A DNA stretch of 64,000 nt from Microthrixaceae bacterium (GTDB lineage Bacteria; Actinomycetota; Acidimicrobiia; Acidimicrobiales; Iamiaceae), in assembly GCA_016702505.1 (NCBI GenBank), contig JADJDU010000003.1, positions 579,762 through 643,761 on the forward strand, read 5' to 3'. The notes beneath the pieces were generated by a model. It did no database searches and was not told the DNA's origin. It saw nothing but the letters and a program-made list of their open reading frames with translations. The position numbers and the translations under genes are program-made. Shown here piece by piece: positions 8,682 through 17,275 of the stretch (its first letter is position 1; each line of letters opens with the position of its first letter).

Positions 8682-9434
8682 TCAGCCCGCCCCGAGGGCT
8701 CGACTCGACGACCCGAGGCCGCGCTGACCCAGCCCGGCCCGATCAGCAGCCGACCGCCCGCTGCGCCAGCCTGCGCCCGAGGATGCCGAGAGTCTCGCCG
8801 TACGGGTGCGAGGGTAGGCCTCTCGTAAAGCCTCATCTACCGCGGCGTCTCGGTCGGCCAGCATCAAGGCCACCCCGGACCCGCCCACCGCGGCGGCTTC
8901 GGCACGGGCCTTCTCGCCGGCCTCTCTGAGGCGCTGACCGACCCTGGTGGCATAGGACAGCAGGAAGGCGTGACGAAAACGCCTGGGTGTGTCTCCCGGC
9001 GGTACCGGAGCGGCCACCATGGCCCGAACCGCTTGGACCGAGAGGCTGGCGAAGAGGGTCTCGACGTTGGCCAGTTCACCCCGATGGCCGAACACGTGAC
9101 ATATCTGGGTGCCAGCCGCACCACCTAGGTAAACGGTGCGGCAACTGTTGGCCGCCGACACCGCGCCCAGCAGGGTGCGCTTGGCGCTGGCGTAGGGCGC
9201 GTCGATCGTGATCTTGAGGGTGGTGACCGATTCGGAGGCAGTGGCGGAACCTCGGCCAGCCTCGACCATCGCTTCTGAGATGGCGTGGCGGGACATGAGG
9301 TCCTGGGCCTTGGCCAGCAACGCTTCGGCCTCTTGTGGGAACTCGGTACGTTCGGCCTTGGCCAGCAGGGCCTGAACCCGGCCCAGCCAGGCTTGGCCGT
9401 TGGTGGTGGGGGAGGGGGGGTTGGGTGTGGTCAT
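8682..9434 (-). CDS. DUF2786 domain protein
   Basis: 250 residues from ATG 9434. The N-terminal segment VQALLAKAERTEFPQEAEAL, followed by ALLAKAQDLMSRHAI, is the DUF2786 helical repeat found in many actinobacteria and some phages. A second conserved region (TLLGAVSAANSCRTVYLG and FGHRGELANVETLFASL) follows. The C-terminus is a low-complexity Ser/Arg/Gly-rich tail. No biochemical role is known for the family. Confidence 0.8.
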   Translation of the reverse strand: MTTPNPPSPTTNGQAWLGRVQALLAKAERTEFPQEAEALLAKAQDLMSRHAISEAMVEAGRGSATASESVTTLKITIDAPYASAKRTLLGAVSAANSCRTVYLGGAAGTQICHVFGHRGELANVETLFASLSVQAVRAMVAAPVPPGDTPRRFRHAFLLSYATRVGQRLREAGEKARAEAAAVGGSGVALMLADRDAAVDEALREAYPRTRTARLSASSGAGWRSGRSAADRAGLGQRGLGSSSRALGAG

Positions 9435-9658
9435 GGTGGTCCTTGGGGTGCGGGCAGAGCCCGACGACACGACCGGGGAGGCGGCAACCATCTTCTCAGG
9501 TGGCAGTGACGATGAAGCCGGACGTACCTCGTCACTCGACCTCGGAACGTCGATGGACCTCGATGGTCCACCTCTGCCTCGGATGGCTGCTGACGTTTCC
9601 GGCGCACGAGACCGGCCGGAGGTCTAGCCTGCGGTCACCTTCGGGGAAGGGGAACCCC

Positions 9659-11980
9659 ATGGATCATCCGATGCAGCCCAATGGCGGCAGCGTTGGCGAC
9701 GCCGCGGTCTTCACGACGCCTTGGACCGGACCCGGAGAACCCACTGATCCGGTCACCGAGGTCACCCTGAGTCCCGCGGCGTTCCGGTCTCTGTTCGACT
9801 ATCTCTCTGAGACCGTCATATGCATGGACGGCGATGGCCTGGCCAGCTTTGTCAGCGGAGGAGTGCGGGGCTTGTTGGGCTATGACCCCGACAGCCTCCT
9901 GGGCAAGGACCTGTTCAGCTTCGTCCACCCCGACGACCTGCCGGTGGTGGCGGCCGGGCTGGCCCGATGGGATGGACGTCGAGGCACGCCGTTGGGACAC
10001 CGCATCCGGGCTCGGACCGCCGACGGCACGTGGCGCGAGGTCTGCTACGACGCCCAGATCGGGGTGGACATGGGGACGCTGGGGTCCATTGTCATCACCC
10101 TCTACGACCCGGCCGACCGGAGCGAGGAGGTTCGAAGGCTCCGCTATCGCCTACTCGTCGAGGACCGTCTGTCCCGGCTGGCGTCCATCGTGCTGCACGC
10201 GCCCACGTCCCGCTTCGAGGATGCACTGGACGAGGCCGCTCGAGAGGTCGGGACCTTGGACTGGGTCGGGCGGGTGTCGGTGTGGACGGTGGATCCCCAC
10301 GAGCGAGATCGCTTGGTCAAGCGGGCCGAGTCGGCCGCTCCCACTTCGGCTCCAAGCTTCGGGCTGTCCAGATCGTTCCACCTCGACAGCTTCCCGGCGC
10401 TGAGACGAGTGTTGGATGGAGTGGAGCTGCACCTCGACGCCGCCAACGTCTCGGCCGCTCCGCTCTCCGACCAGGAGCGCAAGGCGTTCAACAACTTCGG
10501 GCTCCAGTCGATGCTGGTGGTACCGCTGCTGGCCGAGGACACGTTCCTCGGCATCCTTCTGCTGGAGTCGATCACGGGAGACGTGGCCCACGACTCGATA
10601 ACCACCGCCACCGCCCGAGCAGCGGCCACCTTCCTGGCCGGTGCCCTCCAGCGAAACCAGGCCGAACGCCTGCTGGCCGAGCACGCCCACACCGACAGGG
10701 TGACGGGGCTGGGAAACCGGTGGGCGTTCGATGATGCCCTCCACCAAGCCTTGACCAGTCTCAACGGTGACCGCAGCGCGGGTTTCGGCCTGGCTCTGGT
10801 GGACCTGGACCGGTTCAAGCTGGTCAACGAGGCCTTGGGCCACGCCGCCGGTGATCGCCTGCTCAAGAAGATCGCCGACCGGCTGACCGGCGCCGCTGAC
10901 GATCACACCGTCCTGGGCCGCTTGGGCGGGGATGAGCTCTTGGTGTTGATCGACCGATCCCCGACGGTGCACAGCACCCGCGAACGGGTGAACCGGCTTC
11001 TCCAGAGCTTGGCCACCCCGTTCGACGTTGACGGTCACGCCATGGGGGTGACAGCCAGCGTCGGCGTGGTTCACGTGGCCGAGGCCGCGGCCGCGGGACC
11101 AGGAGAGCTGCTACGCCGAGCCGATGTGGCCATGTATCGAGCCAAGGCCCGCGGTGGCAACGCCGTCGAGATGGACAACCCCTATGAGCAGGGCGACGAC
11201 GGCGCCACCCTCAGACGAGAGGCCGAGTTGCGCGACGCGTTGAGCCGCCGGGCATTGGAGGTTCACTTCCAGGGTGAATGGGACCTCGAGACTGGGAGGC
11301 TGGTCGGGGCCGAGGCGTTGGTGCGCTGGCCCCACCCCACCCTCGGGTTGTTGTCGGCCGGGCAGTTCGTGCCGTTGGCCGAGGAGCGCGGCCTCATCAC
11401 CGAATTGAGCTGGATGGTGCTGCGCGAAGCATGCCGGACGGCGGCAGCGTGGACATCGACCGTCGCCTCCGACGGTTTCGTGCTGCGGGTGAACGTGGCC
11501 GCAGATCAGCTCCGCAACCGCGATTTCGCCGATCGGGTGGTCGAGACCCTCCATGACGTCGGGTATCCGCCCGAACTGTTGTGCCTGGAACTGACCGAGA
11601 GCACACTGCTGTCTGACCCCAAGGGCTCTGCTGAGCTCTTCAACCAGCTACGCGGCAACGGGATCGGGTTGGCCATCGACGACTTCGGTACCGGCTACTC
11701 GTCGATGCTCCAGCTCAAGCAGTTGCCGCTGACCGCGCTGAAGATCGACCGCTCGTTCGTCACCGGTCTCCCGGCTACGTCAATCGATCGGGCCGTGGTC
11801 CGTACCGCAGTTCAGTTGGCGGAGGCACTCGATGCGTCGGTCACCGCCGAAGGGGTGGAGCGACCAGATCAGGTCACGGCCTTGGTGGAACTGGGTTGTA
11901 CCCGGGCCCAAGGGTTCCTGTTGGCCCGTCCCGAACCCGCAGCCGAGTTCGAACGCCGCGTGCTGTCCAGCTGCGCCTAG
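9659..11980 (+). CDS. PAS-GAF-GGDEF-EAL cyclic-di-GMP signalling protein
   Basis: 773 residues from ATG 9659, behind a GGGGAAGGGG Shine-Dalgarno. Order of domains: PAS at about 40-145 (FSFVHPDDL), GAF-like at about 175-325, GGDEF at about 345-500 and EAL at about 520-765. The GGDEF signature reads GGDEL instead of GG[D/E]EF, so cyclase activity is uncertain. The EAL half retains EALVRW, LELTES, DDFGTGYSS, the Lys in KIDRSFV and TAEGVE, which predicts an active c-di-GMP phosphodiesterase. There is no transmembrane segment; it is probably a cytoplasmic sensor. It is convergent with the acylase gene, with repeat copy 1 between. Confidence 0.92.
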   Translation: MDHPMQPNGGSVGDAAVFTTPWTGPGEPTDPVTEVTLSPAAFRSLFDYLSETVICMDGDGLASFVSGGVRGLLGYDPDSLLGKDLFSFVHPDDLPVVAAGLARWDGRRGTPLGHRIRARTADGTWREVCYDAQIGVDMGTLGSIVITLYDPADRSEEVRRLRYRLLVEDRLSRLASIVLHAPTSRFEDALDEAAREVGTLDWVGRVSVWTVDPHERDRLVKRAESAAPTSAPSFGLSRSFHLDSFPALRRVLDGVELHLDAANVSAAPLSDQERKAFNNFGLQSMLVVPLLAEDTFLGILLLESITGDVAHDSITTATARAAATFLAGALQRNQAERLLAEHAHTDRVTGLGNRWAFDDALHQALTSLNGDRSAGFGLALVDLDRFKLVNEALGHAAGDRLLKKIADRLTGAADDHTVLGRLGGDELLVLIDRSPTVHSTRERVNRLLQSLATPFDVDGHAMGVTASVGVVHVAEAAAAGPGELLRRADVAMYRAKARGGNAVEMDNPYEQGDDGATLRREAELRDALSRRALEVHFQGEWDLETGRLVGAEALVRWPHPTLGLLSAGQFVPLAEERGLITELSWMVLREACRTAAAWTSTVASDGFVLRVNVAADQLRNRDFADRVVETLHDVGYPPELLCLELTESTLLSDPKGSAELFNQLRGNGIGLAIDDFGTGYSSMLQLKQLPLTALKIDRSFVTGLPATSIDRAVVRTAVQLAEALDASVTAEGVERPDQVTALVELGCTRAQGFLLARPEPAAEFERRVLSSCA

Positions 11981-11983
11981 GAG

Positions 11984-12076
11984 GCGAGCCGACCCATAGG
12001 CACGGCATGGTTGAACCGTGGCGGAGCCTCGGTCTGATCAACCTGGTCGCGACGACGACTGGACCTATCCGCTCGG
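11984..12076 (-). repeat. Structured intergenic repeat, copy 1 (reverse orientation)
   Basis: On the minus strand this reads the same ~93-base sequence as copies at 19616-19710 (direct) and 22715-22806 (direct). Its centre is a stem-loop (ACCGNGGC with GCC-CGGT), flanked by a conserved GTCGTCGTCGCGACCAGG box and a CCATGCCGTG...ATGGG box. It fills the gap between the convergent GGDEF-EAL and acylase genes. Confidence 0.8.
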
Positions 12077-12106
12077 GCCCTTGTGCATGGCCCTGGGGGG
12101 TTTGGA

Positions 12107-14797
12107 TCAGCCTCTGACCGTGAGGGTGGAGCGGGTGCCCTTGGCTATGTCGGCCTCGCGGAACTCGATGGGACGCCACTTCTTGTCCCGGAATGCCTCG
12201 GTGGCTTCGGTGAACACCGGGTCGGCTGGATTCTCGGTGTCGCTGTAGACGAGGAAGGCCTGGGCCTCGGGGCCATCCTTTCCGTAGGCGAGGGTCATGA
12301 AGAACGAGCTTCCGAACGTGATGGGAGTTCCCACCTCGCCGTCCATCCGGTACAGCGCCGAGTTGGCCACCAACGGCTCCAGCTTTCGGTTGGTCATGGC
12401 CGGGTCGAGGATCGTGCCGGGGCGTCCGCTGGTGGACACCACGTTGGTGGTGCCATCCACGCCGGTGCCGCCGTGGACCGGGATCCGCTGCCCGTTGCGC
12501 ATCGTGAACTGGACATCACCGAGCTTGGCGCTCGGCTCGAAGCCGGCCACCTCCAGCGCTTGAACGGCGCGGGCCAGGTTCACCAGCACCGGGTCCGGAG
12601 CTCCTGGCGGGGCAGGGGCTAGGCCCGATGGCGTGTCCAGCGGGCGGGTGGGATCGAAGGGCTGGGCCCACAGCGTGCCGCTTCCGGTGTCGTACTGGTC
12701 CTTGGCCGGGAACTTGAGGATGAACTCACGCCATAGCGGGGCGCCGGCGCTGTCCAAGTCGTAGACCCCGTTCCAGCCGGCCAGCACGTCGCAGGCCTCG
12801 GTGATGTCGATGGTTGCCGCGGGGAGCCCCTCCGCGGTCTCGGTGCCTTCCATGGCAGGGATTGCGACCGGGCCGGCGGCGGCCTGGCATCGGGTCACCA
12901 CCGGTTCGAGCAGGGCCCGAGCCGTGAAGCCGACGTTGTCTATGGCGGCGGCGGCCAGTTCGTCGAGGTCGAAGGTGCCGTCCTCGCCCGAGGCCCCGAA
13001 AGATGTGGTGTCGTCGAGCACCGTGGCGTTCTCACGGGTACGAACCGACCGCACCGTTTCCTGACGACCGTGCAGCGGTGAGTAGTCACCCGACAGCAAG
13101 GCCGAGGCGTGGGGCATCCAGAACGAGTCGTTGGCGTTGAACACGTAGTCGGAGCGCTCGACTCGAGGCTGACGTGAGGCGGGAACCAGACCGGGGTCTC
13201 GGGCACCGGGTTCGTCAACCCACTCGAACATCGGGTCTGACCCGTCGAGGAGGATGGCTCGGCTATCGGCCGCCACCTTCACGATGGGATCGGTGGCCAG
13301 GGACGCCTCGTAGGCGGCCAATGCCTCCTCGGACAGGTTGGGGGTGGCCGACGTGTCGGCGTACCAGGCCCGTCCGTCGGCCGAAGTGGCGACGGTGTTG
13401 AACAGCGGGACCCCGTTGGCGGTGGTCATCACATCGACGAAATCGTCGAAGGACTTGGCTTCGAGCATCCCGAAGTACTGGGTGACGAACTCGTCGTTGT
13501 CGATGTTGGCGTCGCGGTAGGTGATGGTGGCCGTGTCGGACCAACCGAATCCGGGGAAGTTGATGATCGGTCCGTAGTGGCTGGCCCAGGTCGTGTGTTC
13601 TTGGGTCTGCACCTTTCCGTCCTCACCCTTCACCTCGATGTCGAAGGTGGTGGGGGTCATCTCCCGCCACTCATCGCCGTAGCGGTAGGTGGTGGGCGAT
13701 CCGGGTTGGAGCTCGAGGCGGTAGGCGGTGAAGCGGCTACCGGCGGACACGGTGTGGGTCCAGGCGAACTGGTCGGTGAAGCCGATGCCGATGCCAGGCA
13801 GCCCAGCCAACTGAACGCCGTAGACGTCGGGCCCATCGTTGACGGTGAGATGTGACTCCCAGAAGCGAAGCTCGCCCTCCCACGGGAAGTGGGGGTTGGC
13901 CACCAGCATCCCGCCACCGGAGGTGGAGCGGTCCGCACCGATGGCCCAGCCGTTGGACCCGATCTCGGCCGGTGCCGCTATCGACACCGACTCGGCGAAC
14001 CGGCTCAGGTCGACCTGGTCGGAGGCGGCGGTGAGGTCGCGGGTTCCCGGTGCTGTCGTGGACGGCGTCGGAGCGGTGGTTGTGGTCGAAGAGGTCGGGG
14101 CGGGAGCGGTGGCAGGTGCGGACGTAGTGGTGGCGTCCCCGGCGGGCGAGCCGGGCGGCACGGCATCTGCGATGTAGCGGGCGAGCTGGCCGCTGCTGGC
14201 CAACAGGATCACCGAGCGGGCATAGGCGTAGGCATCGGATGCCTTGATCTCCTGCACCCAAGGTTGGCCCTTGCACCAGCCTTCGATCTTGTCGACTCCG
14301 GTTTCGTTCAGGTGCAGGTTCCAGCCCGCAGTGAACGCCTCGAACAGGGCCTGGTCGTCGGGGTCGACGTCGGCCCACTCCTCGGTGGCCTTCTGGTGGA
14401 TGCCGATGGTCCGCCACGCGATGTCGGAGTCGAGGTGCACGTTCTCTTCGCCCGCCCCGAACCACTTGGAGCGCTCGCCCTTGATCTTCACCACTTGGTC
14501 GGCGAGGTCACAGGTGTGATCCTCGCCGTTGGCATAGCCCTGACCGAAGGCCACGTCCGCGATCGAGTCCCCGCTGATGTGGGGTACTCCGCCGCTGGCC
14601 CGCCTGATGGTGGCCTCGTAGCGGTCACCCGAACCGATCAGCTCGCCGCCGTCGACGGGTCGGGTCGTCGACGCCGGCTTGTCGTCACCGTTGTCGGAGC
14701 AGCCAGCGACCCCACCCAGCAGGAGGAGCGCGGCGGCGGTCACGGCTGCGGCCCCCCGATGCCGTGGCGATCGGGTCCGGGAGAGGTGGCTGGTCAC
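12107..14797 (-). CDS. Penicillin acylase family lipoprotein
   Basis: 896 residues from GTG 14797. A hydrophobic signal ending in GGVAGC (lipobox, Cys about 33) predicts a lipid-anchored extracytoplasmic protein. A Pro/Thr/Ala low-complexity spacer (about 220-255) precedes the self-processing site: in EIGSNGWAIG (about residue 277) the Ser would become the N-terminal nucleophile of the beta subunit, as in penicillin, cephalosporin and acyl-homoserine-lactone acylases. Later segments (NGVPLFNTV, YVFNANDSFW) fit the beta chain. It would cleave an amide-linked acyl group outside the cell; the substrate is unknown. It is divergent from the MMPL transporter. Confidence 0.9.
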   Translation of the reverse strand: MTSHLSRTRSPRHRGAAAVTAAALLLLGGVAGCSDNGDDKPASTTRPVDGGELIGSGDRYEATIRRASGGVPHISGDSIADVAFGQGYANGEDHTCDLADQVVKIKGERSKWFGAGEENVHLDSDIAWRTIGIHQKATEEWADVDPDDQALFEAFTAGWNLHLNETGVDKIEGWCKGQPWVQEIKASDAYAYARSVILLASSGQLARYIADAVPPGSPAGDATTTSAPATAPAPTSSTTTTAPTPSTTAPGTRDLTAASDQVDLSRFAESVSIAAPAEIGSNGWAIGADRSTSGGGMLVANPHFPWEGELRFWESHLTVNDGPDVYGVQLAGLPGIGIGFTDQFAWTHTVSAGSRFTAYRLELQPGSPTTYRYGDEWREMTPTTFDIEVKGEDGKVQTQEHTTWASHYGPIINFPGFGWSDTATITYRDANIDNDEFVTQYFGMLEAKSFDDFVDVMTTANGVPLFNTVATSADGRAWYADTSATPNLSEEALAAYEASLATDPIVKVAADSRAILLDGSDPMFEWVDEPGARDPGLVPASRQPRVERSDYVFNANDSFWMPHASALLSGDYSPLHGRQETVRSVRTRENATVLDDTTSFGASGEDGTFDLDELAAAAIDNVGFTARALLEPVVTRCQAAAGPVAIPAMEGTETAEGLPAATIDITEACDVLAGWNGVYDLDSAGAPLWREFILKFPAKDQYDTGSGTLWAQPFDPTRPLDTPSGLAPAPPGAPDPVLVNLARAVQALEVAGFEPSAKLGDVQFTMRNGQRIPVHGGTGVDGTTNVVSTSGRPGTILDPAMTNRKLEPLVANSALYRMDGEVGTPITFGSSFFMTLAYGKDGPEAQAFLVYSDTENPADPVFTEATEAFRDKKWRPIEFREADIAKGTRSTLTVRG

Positions 14798-14922
14798 GAG
14801 TTCTGTCCCCTGTTATGTGTCGGATCCCGGACGTCGAAGGCTCGAAGTTGGGTATCTGCACCAGGGACGGTAGACCGTTGCGGCCACATCTGTCATCGGA
14901 TGCCACAAACCCGGTAGGAGCC

Positions 14923-17265
14923 ATGCACCAGGAGACCGCCACCGACCGTTCCAGCCTGTTTCGTCTGGGACGTTGGTGCTATCGCCGTCATCGCCGCGTC
15001 CTAGTGGGTTGGGTCGGCATGATCATCATCTTCGGTGCCGCCACCGCTTCGGTCGGAACCGGATACTCCTCCAGCTTCGGCGACTTCCAGAGTGAAGCCA
15101 CCCGTGGCTTCGACTTGGTGGAGAAGGGGTTCGGGGGCGAGTCGGCCGGAGAGCGAGGAACCATTGTGTTCGTCGCCGAAGGCGGGCTCGACGATCCCGC
15201 GGCCCGCGCCGCCATCACTGAAATGGTGGAGGCGGCCGACGCCATCGAAGGCCTCGAGGTCACCAGTCCCTTCGACAACCCCACCCAGGTGGTGGCCGAT
15301 GGTCCGCTGGCGGGGAAGTTGGGCTACGCCGACGTCCAGTTCGCGTCCACGATCACCGACTTCGCAGATATGCAAGCCATCGGCAAGAAGGTCAGGCTCC
15401 TGGTCCCGGCCGCCGAGAAGGCCGGGTTGCGCGTCGAGTTGGGGGGCCAGGTATTCGGGGAGTTCGAACCGCCCGAGTCAGAGGTGCTGGGGCTCGGATT
15501 CGCCATCGTCATCTTGATCTTGGCCTTCGGATCGGTTCTGGCCATGGGTTTGCCGATCGGCATGGCGGTGGCCGGCATCGCCTCGGGGGTGATGGTCGTG
15601 GGCCTGGTCTCAAACGTGATGACCATGCCCGACTTCACCTCGACCATCGCCGTGATGCTGGGCCTGGGGGTGGGCATCGACTACGCCCTGTTCATCGTCA
15701 CCCGGTTCCGTGAGGACCTTCACCGGGGGATGCCGGGCGAGGAAGCCGCCGGTCATGCCATCGACACCGCCGGTCGGGCGGTGATCTTCGCCGGGATCAC
15801 CGTCATCATCTCGGTCCTGGGCATGATCGTCATGGGCCTGGGATTCATCCGCGGCCTCGGCGTCGGATCGGCCATCGCCGTGGCCTTCACCCTGGCGGCG
15901 TCCATCACCCTCCTGCCTGCGCTGCTCGGCTTCGCTGGCTCCAAGCTGGAGGTCACGCGGCGCCGAGGCCTGGTCGCCGCCGGCCTGGTGGCGGTGGCCC
16001 TGGTGGGTCTGGGACTCGGGTTCCCGGCCGCGGCTGGGGCCCTCGGTCTGGCGGTACTCGTCTTGGTCGTGGGCACGTTCATCCCGGCCCTGCACCAGCC
16101 GCTCGAACCCCGACCACCCCGGGACCCGCGGACCACGTTCTGGTATCGCTTCGCTGGTTTCGTCCAGCGTCGGCCGTGGCCCATCGCCATCGGCGGTCTC
16201 GCCCTCCTCGCCTTCTTGGCCATCCCCGTCCTCAGCCTGCGCCTGGGCTTTTCCGACGAGGGCAACTACCCCGAGCACACCACCACCCGCCAGGCCTACG
16301 ACCTGTTGGCCGAAGGGTTCGGTCCCGGGTTCAACGGTCCGCTCCTGCTGGTCAGCGAGGTTCCGGACGGGACCGATCCCAAGGCGCTCGAAGCGGTGTC
16401 GAGGGCGGTGGCGGCCACCGACGGCATCGCCTTCGTGTCTCCGGCCATGACGTCCCAGGACGGCACCGTTGCCCGCTGGTTCGCCATCCCCGAGACTGCC
16501 CCTCAGGACGCCGCCACCTATTCGCTGGTGCGCGAACTGCGTGACACCGTCTTGGAGGACGCGACCAAGGGAACCGGTCTGGATGTGTTGGTGTCGTCGG
16601 GCACGGCCATCGGCGTCGACTTCTCGGAATACCTGGCCGAGCGGTACCCGATCTTCTTCGGCGTGATCCTCGGTTTGTCGTTCATCTTGTTGATGGCGGT
16701 GTTCCGATCGATCCTGGTTCCGCTCAAGGCGGTGTTCGTCAACCTGCTGTCCATCGGGGCGGCCTACGGCGTGGCCGTTGCCGTCTTCTCGTGGGGCTGG
16801 GGTGGATCGTTGATCGGTGTGTCTGGAGGTGGACCGATCGAACCGTTCATCCCGATGATGCTGTTCGCCATCGTCTTCGGGTTGTCCATGGACTACGAGG
16901 TCTTCCTGCTGTCTCGGATCAAGGAGGAATACGACCGGACCGGAGACAACGCCTCGGCGGTGGGAGACGGGTTGGCTCTGACCGCCCGCGTCATCACCGC
17001 CGCCGCCCTGATCATGGTGGTGGTGTTCGGCTCGTTCCTGCTGGAGACCGACCGGGTGGTGAAGCTGATGGGGCTGGGTCTGGCCACCGCGGTGCTTCTC
17101 GACGCCACCGTGGTCCGGATGTTGCTGGTCCCCGCCACCATGGAACTGCTCGGCGACCGGAACTGGTGGCTTCCCCGCTGGTTAGACCGGATCCTGCCGG
17201 TGATCCATGTGGAAGCACCACCCGATCACGTCGACGTGGCCAACCGGACCACCGATCTCGGTTGA
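14923..17265 (+). CDS. MMPL family RND transporter
   Basis: 780 residues from ATG 14923 with GGAG just upstream. Two RND repeats are visible. Each has a single N-terminal TM (about 26-46 and 420-440), a large extracytoplasmic loop, and a five-TM bundle. The family-defining motifs are GVGIDYALFIVTRFRED (about 249) and the matching GLSMDYEVFLLSRIKEEY (about 652), whose Asp-Tyr pairs carry the proton relay of MmpL proteins. Homologues export lipids or hydrophobic compounds across the cytoplasmic membrane. The divergent acylase lipoprotein may act on the same envelope substrate, but this is a guess from position. Confidence 0.93.
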   Translation: MHQETATDRSSLFRLGRWCYRRHRRVLVGWVGMIIIFGAATASVGTGYSSSFGDFQSEATRGFDLVEKGFGGESAGERGTIVFVAEGGLDDPAARAAITEMVEAADAIEGLEVTSPFDNPTQVVADGPLAGKLGYADVQFASTITDFADMQAIGKKVRLLVPAAEKAGLRVELGGQVFGEFEPPESEVLGLGFAIVILILAFGSVLAMGLPIGMAVAGIASGVMVVGLVSNVMTMPDFTSTIAVMLGLGVGIDYALFIVTRFREDLHRGMPGEEAAGHAIDTAGRAVIFAGITVIISVLGMIVMGLGFIRGLGVGSAIAVAFTLAASITLLPALLGFAGSKLEVTRRRGLVAAGLVAVALVGLGLGFPAAAGALGLAVLVLVVGTFIPALHQPLEPRPPRDPRTTFWYRFAGFVQRRPWPIAIGGLALLAFLAIPVLSLRLGFSDEGNYPEHTTTRQAYDLLAEGFGPGFNGPLLLVSEVPDGTDPKALEAVSRAVAATDGIAFVSPAMTSQDGTVARWFAIPETAPQDAATYSLVRELRDTVLEDATKGTGLDVLVSSGTAIGVDFSEYLAERYPIFFGVILGLSFILLMAVFRSILVPLKAVFVNLLSIGAAYGVAVAVFSWGWGGSLIGVSGGGPIEPFIPMMLFAIVFGLSMDYEVFLLSRIKEEYDRTGDNASAVGDGLALTARVITAAALIMVVVFGSFLLETDRVVKLMGLGLATAVLLDATVVRMLLVPATMELLGDRNWWLPRWLDRILPVIHVEAPPDHVDVANRTTDLG

Positions 17266-17275
17266 CGCCCCAGCG

